Below, piece by piece: positions 17,543 through 25,231 of a stretch of 30,466 nucleotides of DNA. This stretch comes from Candidatus Flexifilum affinis (GTDB lineage Bacteria; Chloroflexota; Anaerolineae; Aggregatilineales; Phototrophicaceae). A program made the position numbers and the translations under genes. The notes beneath the pieces are model-generated. The model had not been told where the DNA came from. It did no database searches and saw only the letters and a program-made list of their open reading frames with translations. Where the stretch lies: contig JADJPJ010000053.1 of assembly GCA_016713325.1 (NCBI GenBank), positions 1 to 30,466 of the forward strand. The letters run 5' to 3'. Each line of letters opens with the position of its first letter. The stretch's first letter is position 1.

Positions 17543-17610
17543 ACCGGTCCCCCCTCTATGGCGAGCTTGCTCGCACGCTTGCGTGGGAGAGGGGGCCAGG
17601 GGGTGAGGGG
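17543..17610. repeat. GC-rich interspersed element, copy B
   Basis: Near-identical to copy A at 17400-17466, with a few base differences (gtcc versus gttc, ggcc versus gtca). Confidence 0.8.
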
Positions 17611-17625
17611 TCGCAAAAGCCCCCG

Positions 17626-17650
17626 CGGACGCGCAGTAGCGCGTCCCTAC
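17626..17650. repeat. Short palindromic repeat
   Basis: cggacgcgcagtagcgcgtcc plus ctac; identical to the unit at 17759-17783. Confidence 0.8.
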
Positions 17651-17701
17651 GATGGGGTAAGGGGTCATCATTCCGCCCATCGACACCCGCCCAACACGTG
17701 C

Positions 17702-17745
17702 TGCTCCCCTCTACCGCGTGCGGGAGAGGGGCCGGGGGTGAGGGT
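17702..17745. repeat. GC-rich interspersed element, copy C (short form)
   Basis: Shorter variant with ctctaccgcgtgcgggagag in the centre, followed by gtcgcaaaagcccc, the same flank as after copies B and D. Confidence 0.7.
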
Positions 17746-17758
17746 CGCAAAAGCCCCG

Positions 17759-17783
17759 CGGACGCGCAGTAGCGCGTCCCTAC
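17759..17783. repeat. Short palindromic repeat
   Basis: Identical to 17626-17650. Confidence 0.8.
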
Positions 17784-17826
17784 TGCTCCCCTCTACCGCG
17801 TGCGGGAGAGGGTCAGGGGGTGAAGG
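17784..17826. repeat. GC-rich interspersed element, copy D (short form)
   Basis: Same short form as copy C (ctctaccgcgtgcgggagag) and the same gtcgcaaaagccccc flank. Confidence 0.7.
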
Positions 17827-17868
17827 GTCGCAAAAGCCCCCACTCACCACCCCACATCCCCCTCATCT

Positions 17869-17913
17869 ACTCATCTCTCGTTTCTCGTTTCTCATCTCTT
17901 CTTCCACTCAGTC
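17869..17913. repeat. Right arm of ~45-bp inverted repeat
   Basis: On the minus strand it reads actgagtggaagaagagatg then agaaacgagaaacgagag, matching the left arm at 17303-17347 with a few mismatches and a small gap. It ends just before the ATPase stop codon. Confidence 0.65.
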
Positions 17914-17916
17914 CTT

Positions 17917-20676
17917 CTACTGCCCTCCCTGGAGCGCCGGCAGCATTACCGGCTGGCCGCTCACCAGCGCGAACCAGAACGGCACCCACCCCACGCCGAT
18001 CACCTCCAGCGCGATGTCCTTCTTGTAGGCCGTGACCAGGTGCTCCTGAATGTTGGTCGCCGCCTTGGCCCACTTCTCGTTCAGGCGCTGGATCTCCGCC
18101 TGATACTGGTCGACCGCCTGCTGCTTCTCTTCTTCCAACTGCTCCAGGTCCAGTTCATATCCGTGCATCTGCCCCTGTGACCGCTCCTTGTACACCCCGG
18201 ATCGGCTCATACGCGACAGCGTGTAGGCCGTCCGCCCGCGCAGCAGGCTGAGCACCGCTTCGCCGGTGGTGAACAACTGCTCGCGCTTGAGGTTGGACAG
18301 CTCGCGCTTTTCCGCCCTCAGCCGTTGGAGCTTGCGCTCCTCTTCCTGCTCGATGCGGTTGATGATCTTCTCGTACTTCTGCGTCAGCGCGTCGGTCTCG
18401 GCATCGCGCCGTTCGCGGGCCACCTGCTGGACGCGGGCGCGGAACTCGCCGAAGTCGCCGGCCGGGTCGCCGTACAGGTCCAGCTCCGGCACGAACGGGA
18501 TGCGCAGCGGCTTGGAGCTGTAGATCAGGTCGGTCACCTCGCGGCGCAGGGCCGTGTAGCGCTTGGGGTCGGCCATACCCGGCGGTACATCGCCGAAGAT
18601 CGCCTGCCCCGCCGGTTCCGGCAGCAGTTGGTTGAGGTCGAACGGCTGCACCTCGTACTGGTCCCACTGGATGAAGCCGGCCCGGTCGATGTCCGGCACC
18701 ATGTAGGCATATTCGCGCGCCGTGTACACCCCCGTCCGCTTATCCTGGTAGCGCGCCGCCGCCTGCGCCAGCAGGTACGGCCGGTAGGCCATCACCACCT
18801 GGCCGGTCGTGCCAGCGGTGCTGAACCCGGTGCGCACCGACCACTGGCTGAGCGCGCGTTGGGCGTCCAGGTCGTGCATCACGAAGTACTGCGCGATGGT
18901 CGAGCTGAGCGGCGGCTGATGCTCGCCGTAGCCCGGCGGGATGCTCAACCCCTGCGCCGACTGCGCCATCGCACGGGGAGCGGGCGCCGGAGGCGGCGTG
19001 CTCGTCGTCCGGTTGACCGGCGGCAGATCCGGCAGGCTGGCCGGCGCTTCCGGCAGACCAGCCGGCATCCCGATCGGCATGCCCGGCAGCGTGGGCGGCG
19101 GCGGCGGCGCGGCCTGACTGGCGGCGGCGATCTGCCCACTGTAGTACGGCGACGCTGTGGCCGGTGCCGCCTGAACGGCAGGCGCGGGAGTCGGCGGCGT
19201 GTAGCTCGGTGCGGCGGCTGGAGCGGGGGCCGATTGACCGGATCGGGCGTAGAAGGCCGCGCGCTGCTCGGCCATCAGCACCGAGATCTGCTGGCGGGTC
19301 AGCGGGCCGCGCAGATAGCTCATCGCCCAGCGCGTGTGCACCATCACCGGACCGCTCGGGTCATGGACGTTGTGCGTCAGGAACACGCGCGGCGGAATAT
19401 CCTGGATCATCCGGCCGGCGTCCTGAAGATTGATCTGCGTGCTGGTCGTCGCCAGCGACTCCAGCCCGGCCATCACCCGCCGCTGGTCGAACTCGCTTTG
19501 CAGCCGCCCGATGAACCAGGTGCCGGCATTGCTCAGGCCCTTGTAGTCCAGGTCGGCGGGGTTCTGAGTCGCCAGGATCAGCCCCAGGCCGAAGGCGCGC
19601 GCCTGCTTGAGCAGCCGCAGCATCGGCTCCTTGGTCGGCGGGTTCTTCGGATGCGGCGGGAAGTAGCCGAAAATCTCGTCGATGTACAGCAGTGCCCGCA
19701 GGCTGGTCGTGCCGGCCTGCATGCGCATCCAGCCGAGGATGTTCTCCAGCAGCAGGGTGAGGATGAACTGCCGCTCGGATTCGTTCAGGTGGGCGATGTA
19801 GAAGATCGAGACACGCGGCCGGCCGTTCGGCGAATACAGCAGGTTCTGGATGTCCAGCGGCACGCCGTTGAGCCAGGACTGGAACGACGGCGCGGCCACG
19901 ATGCTGTTCAGCTCCATGGCCAGCTTGGCCCGCTGCCGCTCGCTGATGTACTCGTCGATCGGGAAGACACCCAGCTTCTCGAACGGCGGGCGCTGCACCT
20001 GAAGGATGATCTGCTCCAGCGTCAGATCCTGCCCGCGCTGCCAGGCGTACTCGAACAGGTTGGCGATCAGCACGTGTTCTTTGTCCTGCACCGGCTGGGC
20101 GTCGCGCCCGACCAGCGCCAGCAGGGCCGTGGTGATGGCGTTGATGCGCTCGCGGTTGCCTTCCGCATTGCCGGCCCAGCCTTCGCGTGGGGCGCGCAGT
20201 GACGCCAGGATGCTCACCGGCAGGCCGGCATCCGATCCAGGCGTGTAGATTGTCGTCTGACCGGCCAGCTTCAGCCAGCGCATGCGGTCCTGGCTGATTC
20301 CCCAGCTCCCCAGCCCATCCCGCCAGCGGTGCGCGATGTCGGCGGAATACTGCGGCACATCCAGCCCGGCGCGGCGGGCGTCGTCCACGTTCACCCACGG
20401 CTGGAAATCTTCCGGGCGCAGTTCGGGAAAGTTGAGCAGCAGATTGGTGATGTCGCCCTTCGGATCGACGATGATGGCCGGGATGTTGTCGAGAATCGCC
20501 TCTTCCAGCAGGTTGATGCACAGTCCCGTCTTGCCGCTGCCGGTCATGCCAACCACGACGGCGTGGGTGGTGAGATCGCGCGAATCATAATAGACGACCT
20601 CGTCGGTCAGCTTGCTCGTGCCCGGATCGTAGCGTCGGCCGAGATAAAACGTGGTGGGCGCTTCTATAAACGGCAT
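17917..20676 (-). CDS. HerA/VirB4-like ATP-binding protein with coiled-coil tail
   Basis: 919 residues. A P-loop motor-type ATPase: Walker A GMTGSGKT at 43-50, IIVDPKGD strand at 68-75, Walker B LLYIDE at 329-334 and ATQNPADLDYKG (369-380), the sensor-like motif of the HerA/FtsK group. An Ala/Pro-rich linker at roughly 490-585 leads to a C-terminal part with a charged coiled coil (~770-860). The HerA-like core usually forms a hexamer acting on DNA or protein; the substrate here is unknown. Start moved to ATG 20676 because AAGGAGATC sits 6 bp upstream; the longer frame to 20718 lacks such a site. It is monocistronic, convergent with the EcsC-like gene. No HerA partner nuclease (NurA) is visible. 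Confidence 0.85.
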   Translation of the reverse strand: MPFIEAPTTFYLGRRYDPGTSKLTDEVVYYDSRDLTTHAVVVGMTGSGKTGLCINLLEEAILDNIPAIIVDPKGDITNLLLNFPELRPEDFQPWVNVDDARRAGLDVPQYSADIAHRWRDGLGSWGISQDRMRWLKLAGQTTIYTPGSDAGLPVSILASLRAPREGWAGNAEGNRERINAITTALLALVGRDAQPVQDKEHVLIANLFEYAWQRGQDLTLEQIILQVQRPPFEKLGVFPIDEYISERQRAKLAMELNSIVAAPSFQSWLNGVPLDIQNLLYSPNGRPRVSIFYIAHLNESERQFILTLLLENILGWMRMQAGTTSLRALLYIDEIFGYFPPHPKNPPTKEPMLRLLKQARAFGLGLILATQNPADLDYKGLSNAGTWFIGRLQSEFDQRRVMAGLESLATTSTQINLQDAGRMIQDIPPRVFLTHNVHDPSGPVMVHTRWAMSYLRGPLTRQQISVLMAEQRAAFYARSGQSAPAPAAAPSYTPPTPAPAVQAAPATASPYYSGQIAAASQAAPPPPPTLPGMPIGMPAGLPEAPASLPDLPPVNRTTSTPPPAPAPRAMAQSAQGLSIPPGYGEHQPPLSSTIAQYFVMHDLDAQRALSQWSVRTGFSTAGTTGQVVMAYRPYLLAQAAARYQDKRTGVYTAREYAYMVPDIDRAGFIQWDQYEVQPFDLNQLLPEPAGQAIFGDVPPGMADPKRYTALRREVTDLIYSSKPLRIPFVPELDLYGDPAGDFGEFRARVQQVARERRDAETDALTQKYEKIINRIEQEEERKLQRLRAEKRELSNLKREQLFTTGEAVLSLLRGRTAYTLSRMSRSGVYKERSQGQMHGYELDLEQLEEEKQQAVDQYQAEIQRLNEKWAKAATNIQEHLVTAYKKDIALEVIGVGWVPFWFALVSGQPVMLPALQGGQ

Positions 20677-20682
20677 CGCGGA

Positions 20683-20691
20683 GATCTCCTT
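20683..20691 (-). promoter_or_regulatory. Ribosome binding site fixing the ATPase start
   Basis: AAGGAGATC on the minus strand with 6-bp spacing to ATG 20676; it decides against the upstream start at 20718. Confidence 0.75.
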
Positions 20692-20819
20692 GCTCGATTT
20701 TTGGATAGTGTAGCACATTTGAGCAGTCTACACGGCCCGTGAATTGGGGGGAGCCACCCTACACCCGGCCGCAAAACCTATGGCAGAATGGTGCTCAAAT
20801 GCATCCGCAGGGAGTCATC

Positions 20820-21935
20820 ATGGCAAAAATCCCGCTTGTCGATCTCACCGCGCAGTACGAGAGCATCAAAACGGAGATCGACGCGGCGATCCAGCGTGTG
20901 ATCGCCAACACCAGCTTCATCGGCGGCAAGGAAGTGAGCGATTTCGAGGCGTCTTTCGCGGCCTTCCAGCGCACGAAACGCTGCGTCGGCCTCGCCAGCG
21001 GCACGGCGGCGCTCTACCTGGTGCTGAAGGTGCTTGGCGTCGGCCCCGGCGACGAGGTGATCACCACCCCGCACACCTTCATCGCCACCGTCGAGCCGAT
21101 CGAGATGCTGGGCGCGAAGACCGTCTTCGTGGACATCGACCCGCGGACCTACAACCTCGACCCGGCCAAAATCGAGGCGGCCATCACCCCGCGCACCAAA
21201 GTCATCATGCCGGTCCACCTCTATGGCCAGATCGCGGATATGGAGGCGATCGTCGGCATCGCGCGGCGTCACGGGCTGAAGGTGGTCGAGGACGCGGCGC
21301 AGGCGCACGGCGCGGAGCGGCACGGGCAGCGGGCGGGGGCCTGGGGCGACGCGGCCTGTTTCAGCTTCTACCCCGGCAAGAACCTGGGCGCCTATGGCGA
21401 CGCCGGAGCGGTCTGCACCAACGACGACGCCCTGGCCGACCAGATCGCCAAGCTGCGCGACCACGGCCGCACCAGCAAGTACGCCCATGACGTGATCGGC
21501 TACGGCGAGCGGCTGGACCGCCTTCAGGCGGCCATTCTCGGGGCGAAGCTGCCCCACCTGGATGGCTGGAACGCGGCCCGGCGCGAGCGTGCAGTCTTCT
21601 ACGACGAGGCACTCAAGGGCGTGGCCGGCCTGACCACCCCCTACGCCGCCCCGGACGGTCAGCCTGTTTACCACATCTACTGCGTGCGGGTGGACGGCCG
21701 CCGCGACGACATCCTGAAGACGCTGAACGCGCGCGGCATCGGCGCCGGCATCCACTACCCGATCCCCTGCCACCGCCAGGAAGCGATGGCCCACTACGCT
21801 CTGGGCGAGGGATCATTCCCGATCAGCGAGGCCGCCGCCGGGTCGATCATCAGCCTGCCGATCTACCCGGAGATGTCCAGCGCCGACGCCGAACTGGTGG
21901 TCGACGCGCTGATCGAGGCGGTCCGGCAAGGATAA
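20820..21935 (+). CDS. DegT/DnrJ/EryC1/StrS-family PLP aminotransferase
   Basis: 371 residues, start ATG 20820 after AGGGAG. This family transfers an amino group from glutamate or glutamine to a keto-sugar nucleotide, making amino sugars for surface polysaccharides or glycans. Seen: FIGGKEVSDFE (34-44), the LASGTAALYLVL phosphate-binding region (58-69), PHTFIATVEP (84-93), VEDAAQAHGAE (156-166), and the Schiff-base lysine K187 in FSFYPGKNLGAYGDAGAV. The C-terminal GIGAGIHYPIPCHRQ is typical of the WecE/WbpE-like branch. No sugar-biosynthesis neighbours are in the window, so the substrate cannot be named. Confidence 0.93.
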   Translation: MAKIPLVDLTAQYESIKTEIDAAIQRVIANTSFIGGKEVSDFEASFAAFQRTKRCVGLASGTAALYLVLKVLGVGPGDEVITTPHTFIATVEPIEMLGAKTVFVDIDPRTYNLDPAKIEAAITPRTKVIMPVHLYGQIADMEAIVGIARRHGLKVVEDAAQAHGAERHGQRAGAWGDAACFSFYPGKNLGAYGDAGAVCTNDDALADQIAKLRDHGRTSKYAHDVIGYGERLDRLQAAILGAKLPHLDGWNAARRERAVFYDEALKGVAGLTTPYAAPDGQPVYHIYCVRVDGRRDDILKTLNARGIGAGIHYPIPCHRQEAMAHYALGEGSFPISEAAAGSIISLPIYPEMSSADAELVVDALIEAVRQG

Positions 21936-21945
21936 GCCGCCCTGG

Positions 21946-22332
21946 TCACTCCATCGAGATTTCCAGATACGCCGCTCCCCCGGACCGCAGGCGCTGGAAC
22001 AACCCGAAGACCGCCATGATGATCGCCGGCGAGCGGAACTTCATGTGCCGGCGCAGGGTGCGCACTTCGTCGGCGGACAGGATGCGCGCGCGGGCGGGGA
22101 GGGTCTCCCCCAGTCGGTTGCCCACCTGATCGCAGGGCGCAATCTCGACGGCCGGGTTATTACGCAGTCGCTTCACCTTGCCCGACTTGAGGCCGGTGAA
22201 GACATACACCTTGCCGTCATACTCGGCAAAGGTGACGGGCGTTGGAACCCCCTGTCCGTTCTTGCGAAAGGTGGTCAGGCTGATGAAGCTGTGACCGCGC
22301 AGCGTCGTCGACAGTTTTTCGGCGGCAGACAT
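21946..22332 (-). CDS. PPOX-class (F420/FMN-type) split-barrel oxidoreductase
   Basis: 128 residues. It matches the pyridoxamine-phosphate-oxidase-like split-barrel fold, small F420-dependent branch: SFISLTTFRKNGQGVPTPV (15-33), VYVFTGLKSGKVKRLRNNP (42-60), VEIAPCDQVGN (62-72), then a helical end and AAYLEISME. Such proteins bind F420 or FMN as homodimers and reduce varied substrates; the substrate is unknown. Start ATG 22332. It is convergent with the aminotransferase gene 10 bp away. Confidence 0.85.
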   Translation of the reverse strand: MSAAEKLSTTLRGHSFISLTTFRKNGQGVPTPVTFAEYDGKVYVFTGLKSGKVKRLRNNPAVEIAPCDQVGNRLGETLPARARILSADEVRTLRRHMKFRSPAIIMAVFGLFQRLRSGGAAYLEISME

Positions 22333-22395
22333 GGCGTAGAACCTCTCCGGTGCGGCGATGATAGAGTTGGGACACCCTTCCGGGTGCCCGTCTGG

Positions 22396-22457
22396 CGGAC
22401 GCGCAGAAGCACATCCCTACAAAAATCGGTGCCGTAGGGATGCACTCGTGTGTGCGG
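22396..22457. repeat. Back-to-back short palindromic repeats
   Basis: A forward unit cggacgcgcagaagcacatcc plus ctac (22396-22420) faces a reverse unit gtagggatgcactcg...tgcgg (22434-22457); together the inner ends can pair (catccctac with gtagggatg). Same design as 1528-1576. Confidence 0.65.
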
Positions 22458-22495
22458 CTAAAAACACGCTGAGTCGGGACGTTGAAGACTCTTTT

Positions 22496-22876
22496 TCAAC
22501 CCTTTTTCTTCTTCGCCTTCGCCAGATTCTCCTGGACCCGGTACTCCACAATCCGTGTCACCAGATCGTAGGGGATGGGCTTGTCCTTCGGAAAGTTGAG
22601 CGACCCCTTGCCGGCGAAATAGGGCGCCACGTCCTTTTCAAATGCCGCAATGCCGGACGGCGCCGGGTAAAAACCATAGTGGTTCTTAGCCACCGCGAAA
22701 TGCACCAGATTGCCGTTCAGTTTGAAGGTTGGCATCTGGTAGCTGATCGCCTCGACCGCGTCCGGTGCGGCGGCGTGGACGGTCTGCCGCAGCTTTTGCA
22801 GAACCGCCTGCTCCTCCGGCGAAAAGGTGGCGATGTACTCGTCGATGCTCTTGAATCCCGCTTTCGAGTCGTCCAT
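22496..22876 (-). CDS. DUF1801 (frataxin-like fold) protein
   Basis: 126 residues. The pattern FKSIDEYIATFSPEEQAVLQ, AISYQMPTFKLNG, VHFAVAKNHYGFYPAPSG, GSLNFPKDKPIPYDLVTRIV and a Lys-rich end (AKAKKKKG) are typical of DUF1801 proteins such as the YdhG/YobT group, often described as iron-chaperone-like with little direct evidence. Start ATG 22876 is preferred because AGGAGG lies about 10 bp upstream; a TTG at 22906 is in frame but has no site. No operon partner is evident. Confidence 0.88.
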   Translation of the reverse strand: MDDSKAGFKSIDEYIATFSPEEQAVLQKLRQTVHAAAPDAVEAISYQMPTFKLNGNLVHFAVAKNHYGFYPAPSGIAAFEKDVAPYFAGKGSLNFPKDKPIPYDLVTRIVEYRVQENLAKAKKKKG

Positions 22877-22963
22877 TTTGGCCCTAGCCTCCTGGCTTTT
22901 CTCCAAAATTAGTTCAATTGTTCGATCCTGTCAAACAACGGATGGACAATGCACAAAGACCCT

Positions 22964-22988
22964 GTAGGGACAAGGCATGCCTTGTCCG
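22964..22988. repeat. Short palindromic repeat, inverted orientation
   Basis: gtagggacaaggcatgcctt then gtccg; perfect stem ggacaaggc/gccttgtcc. Family member upstream of the DUF1801 gene. Confidence 0.75.
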
Positions 22989-23034
22989 CGGGAACATACG
23001 GACACCCTAGGCAAAGGCCGTTTGCACATCGCCC

Positions 23035-24159
23035 TTACGGTTCCGGCTGGAGCCGCCGCTGCACGTCGCCGATGTGCTTTGTGTCGAGCACCGGGCTCAT
23101 GAAGCGCCGGCGGTAGCGCTCCATGGCCAGCAGCACGATCAGCGTGTTGAGCGTGGCGAAGATCATGGCGAACTGGCGGAAGTAGAACGCCAGCAGATTC
23201 ACGACCGTCAGCTCGAAGATCAGCGTCAGCCGGCCGATCGGAATGGCGGCCGAGTCGCGCCGCAGCACCAGCAGGACCGCCGCGACGGCCAGCAGCAGCC
23301 CGCTGATCACCGTCATCACGCCGTGAATCAACCCCCACTGGAAACGCAAGGCGCTGGTGATGCCCGCTTCGGAAACGACGACCACCAGCAGTTGATCGAG
23401 CGCGCCGACCTCGCCATACATGGCCGCGACGGCGACCAGCACCAGGATCGCCCCACTGCTGACCAGGGCCATACCGCCGACCAACAGCCAGCGCAAGAGC
23501 GTGCGCGAGAGATAGCGCGTCTCCAGCGCCTGGAGCCGCCGGACCCAGCGCTGGACGACGTTGGGCTGTGGCGGTTCGATGACCGGTACATTCTCCACCA
23601 GATGAAGCAGCTCCTCGGCCAGATCGCGGGCGGCATCGTTCTCCGCCCTCGCCTTTGCTTCGACCAGTGCTTCCAGGACCTTCTGGCGTTCGTGCCTGTC
23701 GAAATCCTGATCGACCACATCCTTGAGCTGATCCAGCACCCAGTACAGGTGGGCGCGTCCACTGCGCGGTCGCGTCCGCCGCAGGTAGAGGGTGAGGACC
23801 GCCGTCATCAGCAGCATGGCGTAGATGATCGGCGCGGCGAAGGGGAAGAAATAGTCGTTGGTCTGGGTGATGAACTTGCCCACCTCGTCGATGAACAGGC
23901 CGATGCCCGCGCCGCCCAGAATGGCGCTGAGGACGGTCGTCCAGCGGTTGGCGTAGGTGAGGAAGACGACCAGAGCCACGAATTGCAGCAGCCCACCCCA
24001 AAGCACGTGAGCGATGTGCAGCACCCCGGTGCCGATCTGCGGGTAGCCGGTCGCCTCCAGGTAGAGCCGCGTCACCACCACCGAAACGGCGAAGCTGATC
24101 AGCATGATCAGCCACAGTGAGTCGGCATCCACACGTTGAACAGGGCGTCTTTTGAACAT
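23035..24159 (-). CDS. Unknown polytopic membrane protein
   Basis: 374 residues from ATG 24159, which follows GGAGAG; the open frame extends further upstream to 24270 but that part has no ribosome site. I recognise no named family. Four hydrophobic segments are in the first half (about residues 14-36, 44-70, 73-92, 107-128), then a soluble helical loop of ~90 residues with charged repeats (VDQDFDRHERQKVLEALVEA), and about four more spans in the second half. It has GIGLFIDEVGKFI with an Asp-Glu pair in or near a membrane segment. No signal peptide or ATPase motif. A transporter or sensor role is possible but not shown. No close operon partner. Confidence 0.7.
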   Translation of the reverse strand: MFKRRPVQRVDADSLWLIMLISFAVSVVVTRLYLEATGYPQIGTGVLHIAHVLWGGLLQFVALVVFLTYANRWTTVLSAILGGAGIGLFIDEVGKFITQTNDYFFPFAAPIIYAMLLMTAVLTLYLRRTRPRSGRAHLYWVLDQLKDVVDQDFDRHERQKVLEALVEAKARAENDAARDLAEELLHLVENVPVIEPPQPNVVQRWVRRLQALETRYLSRTLLRWLLVGGMALVSSGAILVLVAVAAMYGEVGALDQLLVVVVSEAGITSALRFQWGLIHGVMTVISGLLLAVAAVLLVLRRDSAAIPIGRLTLIFELTVVNLLAFYFRQFAMIFATLNTLIVLLAMERYRRRFMSPVLDTKHIGDVQRRLQPEP

Positions 24160-24604
24160 GGCGTTTTTCTCTCCGGTGGTGCTGTCAGTCCAGGAACGGT
24201 TCGAGCCAATCCCTTTACCTGATTTTCCCGAAAAATCGACTCTACGCCAGAATCGACTCAAGAACCTCAAACACGACAGGGATCAAACAGCAGAGGTAGA
24301 GCGATCGTCGTCGGTGCCACTCCGGGTCTATTAGCAACTGCTGTTTTCTTTACAGGATCGCCGAAGAGGTGTATAGTAATGCTGTGGCATCATTGCCTTT
24401 CACAGACTCCAGCCATATTTTCCCTTCGGTTTGATGACACTTGCTGAATAGGCGCTAATTCCTGAGCGTTTATTCTGGTTTCCCCGGTTCATCAAAAAAC
24501 ATCCCAGGTTTACCTCTCAATGAACATATAGAGATGCTGTCCTTGCCGCATTCAGAGCGTTTTTCCTTTGCGGCTGAATGGGCCAGGCAAGAAGCGAGGG
24601 TTCT
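24160..24604. other. Intergenic region with promoter and long leader of RRM genes
   Basis: 445 bp between the divergent membrane-protein and RRM genes. It contains the promoter at 24349-24377. From the predicted start near 24384 the leader would be about 220 nt. I see no gene or recognised riboswitch; the leader could fold but I cannot score it by eye. Confidence 0.5.
24349..24377 (+). promoter_or_regulatory. Sigma-70-like promoter of the RRM cluster
   Basis: -35 TTTACA (24349-24354), 17-bp spacer, -10 TATAGT (24372-24377): five of six consensus bases in each box with ideal spacing. It is the best promoter match noticed in the window. Confidence 0.6.
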
Positions 24605-24952
24605 TTGTCTCGAAAACTCTATGTCGGCAATCTGCCTTATCAGACGACACGGGCTCAGCTCCAGGAAATGTTCTCCAAGGCTGGAGACATCGCCAGCGTC
24701 TATCTTTCCACGAATCGCTACACCTCAAAATCCAACGGTTTTGGATTTGTCGAAATGGTTTCCGAAGCCGGAGCGCAGAAAGCGATAGAGCTCTTTCACG
24801 GCTATTCGCTGTCTGACCGCCTGATGACCGTACAGGAAATGGACTCCCTCAAGCCTGCGGAATGGAAGGGAGCCGCGACGACCGTTGTTTTTCGCAAATT
24901 CCCGCGCCCTGTACCTGTAGAAGAGACGCCGAGTGACGACGCCACAAGTTAA
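24605..24952 (+). CDS. Single-RRM RNA-binding protein 1
   Basis: 115 residues from TTG 24605 (MSRKLYVGN), chosen because GAGGG lies just upstream and most bacterial RRM proteins start this way; an in-frame ATG at 24578 has no ribosome site. It has RNP2 LYVGNL near the start and RNP1 NGFGFVEM at about residues 39-46, in the usual beta-alpha-beta-beta-alpha-beta order, then a Pro/Glu tail after the RRM. Such small RRM proteins in bacteria bind single-stranded RNA, and in cyanobacteria several are cold-induced. It leads a four-gene cluster and overlaps the next ORF by 20 bp. Confidence 0.88.
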   Translation: MSRKLYVGNLPYQTTRAQLQEMFSKAGDIASVYLSTNRYTSKSNGFGFVEMVSEAGAQKAIELFHGYSLSDRLMTVQEMDSLKPAEWKGAATTVVFRKFPRPVPVEETPSDDATS

Positions 24953-25169
24953 GCCGCTGACCTACCTGGAGTGGGTTGCACTGATCGCGCTCTACCAGCA
25001 TCGGGATCGGGTCTCCAGCCCGCTGCGCTACATCGGCCTGCCGGCAACTGTTGATGCGCTCGCGGCCCATCAGCCGCCGCTCGTCCAGTGGGTGGGCAAG
25101 CGCTCCGAGAACCAGATTCACATTACGGCAGAGGGCATCGCCACTTGCGAAGCTACACACACCGACTGA
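24933..25169 (+). CDS. Small protein between RRM genes, possible winged helix
   Basis: 78 residues from GTG 24933, overlapping the end of the upstream RRM gene by 20 bp. No known family recognised. Predicted by eye: helix TYLEWVALIALYQHR, helix ATVDALAAHQPPLVQWV and a strand-turn-strand NQIHITAEGIAT, which would fit a winged-helix fold, but this is only a guess. The overlap suggests translational coupling with RRM protein 1. Confidence 0.55.
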   Translation: MTTPQVKPLTYLEWVALIALYQHRDRVSSPLRYIGLPATVDALAAHQPPLVQWVGKRSENQIHITAEGIATCEATHTD

Positions 25170-25231
25170 TGGCGGATCAGGGTGATGGCGTTGGCGATGC
25201 TCGATGCATCGTCCGGTAAGGAGCAGGTTCC

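Larger units (their letters stand above)
17313..17916. other. Intergenic repeat cluster between convergent genes
   Basis: This 604-bp gap has no credible gene. Between the inverted arms (17303-17347, 17869-17913) it holds four GC-rich elements (17400-17466, 17543-17610, 17702-17745, 17784-17826), alternating with three short palindromes (17501-17525, 17626-17650, 17759-17783), plus a small hairpin cacctga/tcaggtg (17363-17381). The order suggests repeated insertion or copying of a composite unit. Confidence 0.75.

Noticed and set aside
17400..17826. CRISPR or phage attachment array
   Set aside because: Elements differ in length, spacers are themselves repeats, and there are no cas genes or integrase.
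18325..20202. 625-residue plus-strand frame
   Set aside because: Arg/Gln/His-rich shadow of the HerA-like ATPase gene.
22931..24115. 394-residue minus-strand frame overlapping the membrane protein
   Set aside because: Same strand but a different frame; composition is Arg/Gly/Ala-rich with no hydrophobic segments, while the 23035-24159 frame gives clean membrane spans.
24160..24604. tRNA or small RNA gene in the leader region
   Set aside because: No cloverleaf or T-loop GTTC-type signature was found; read as a leader instead.
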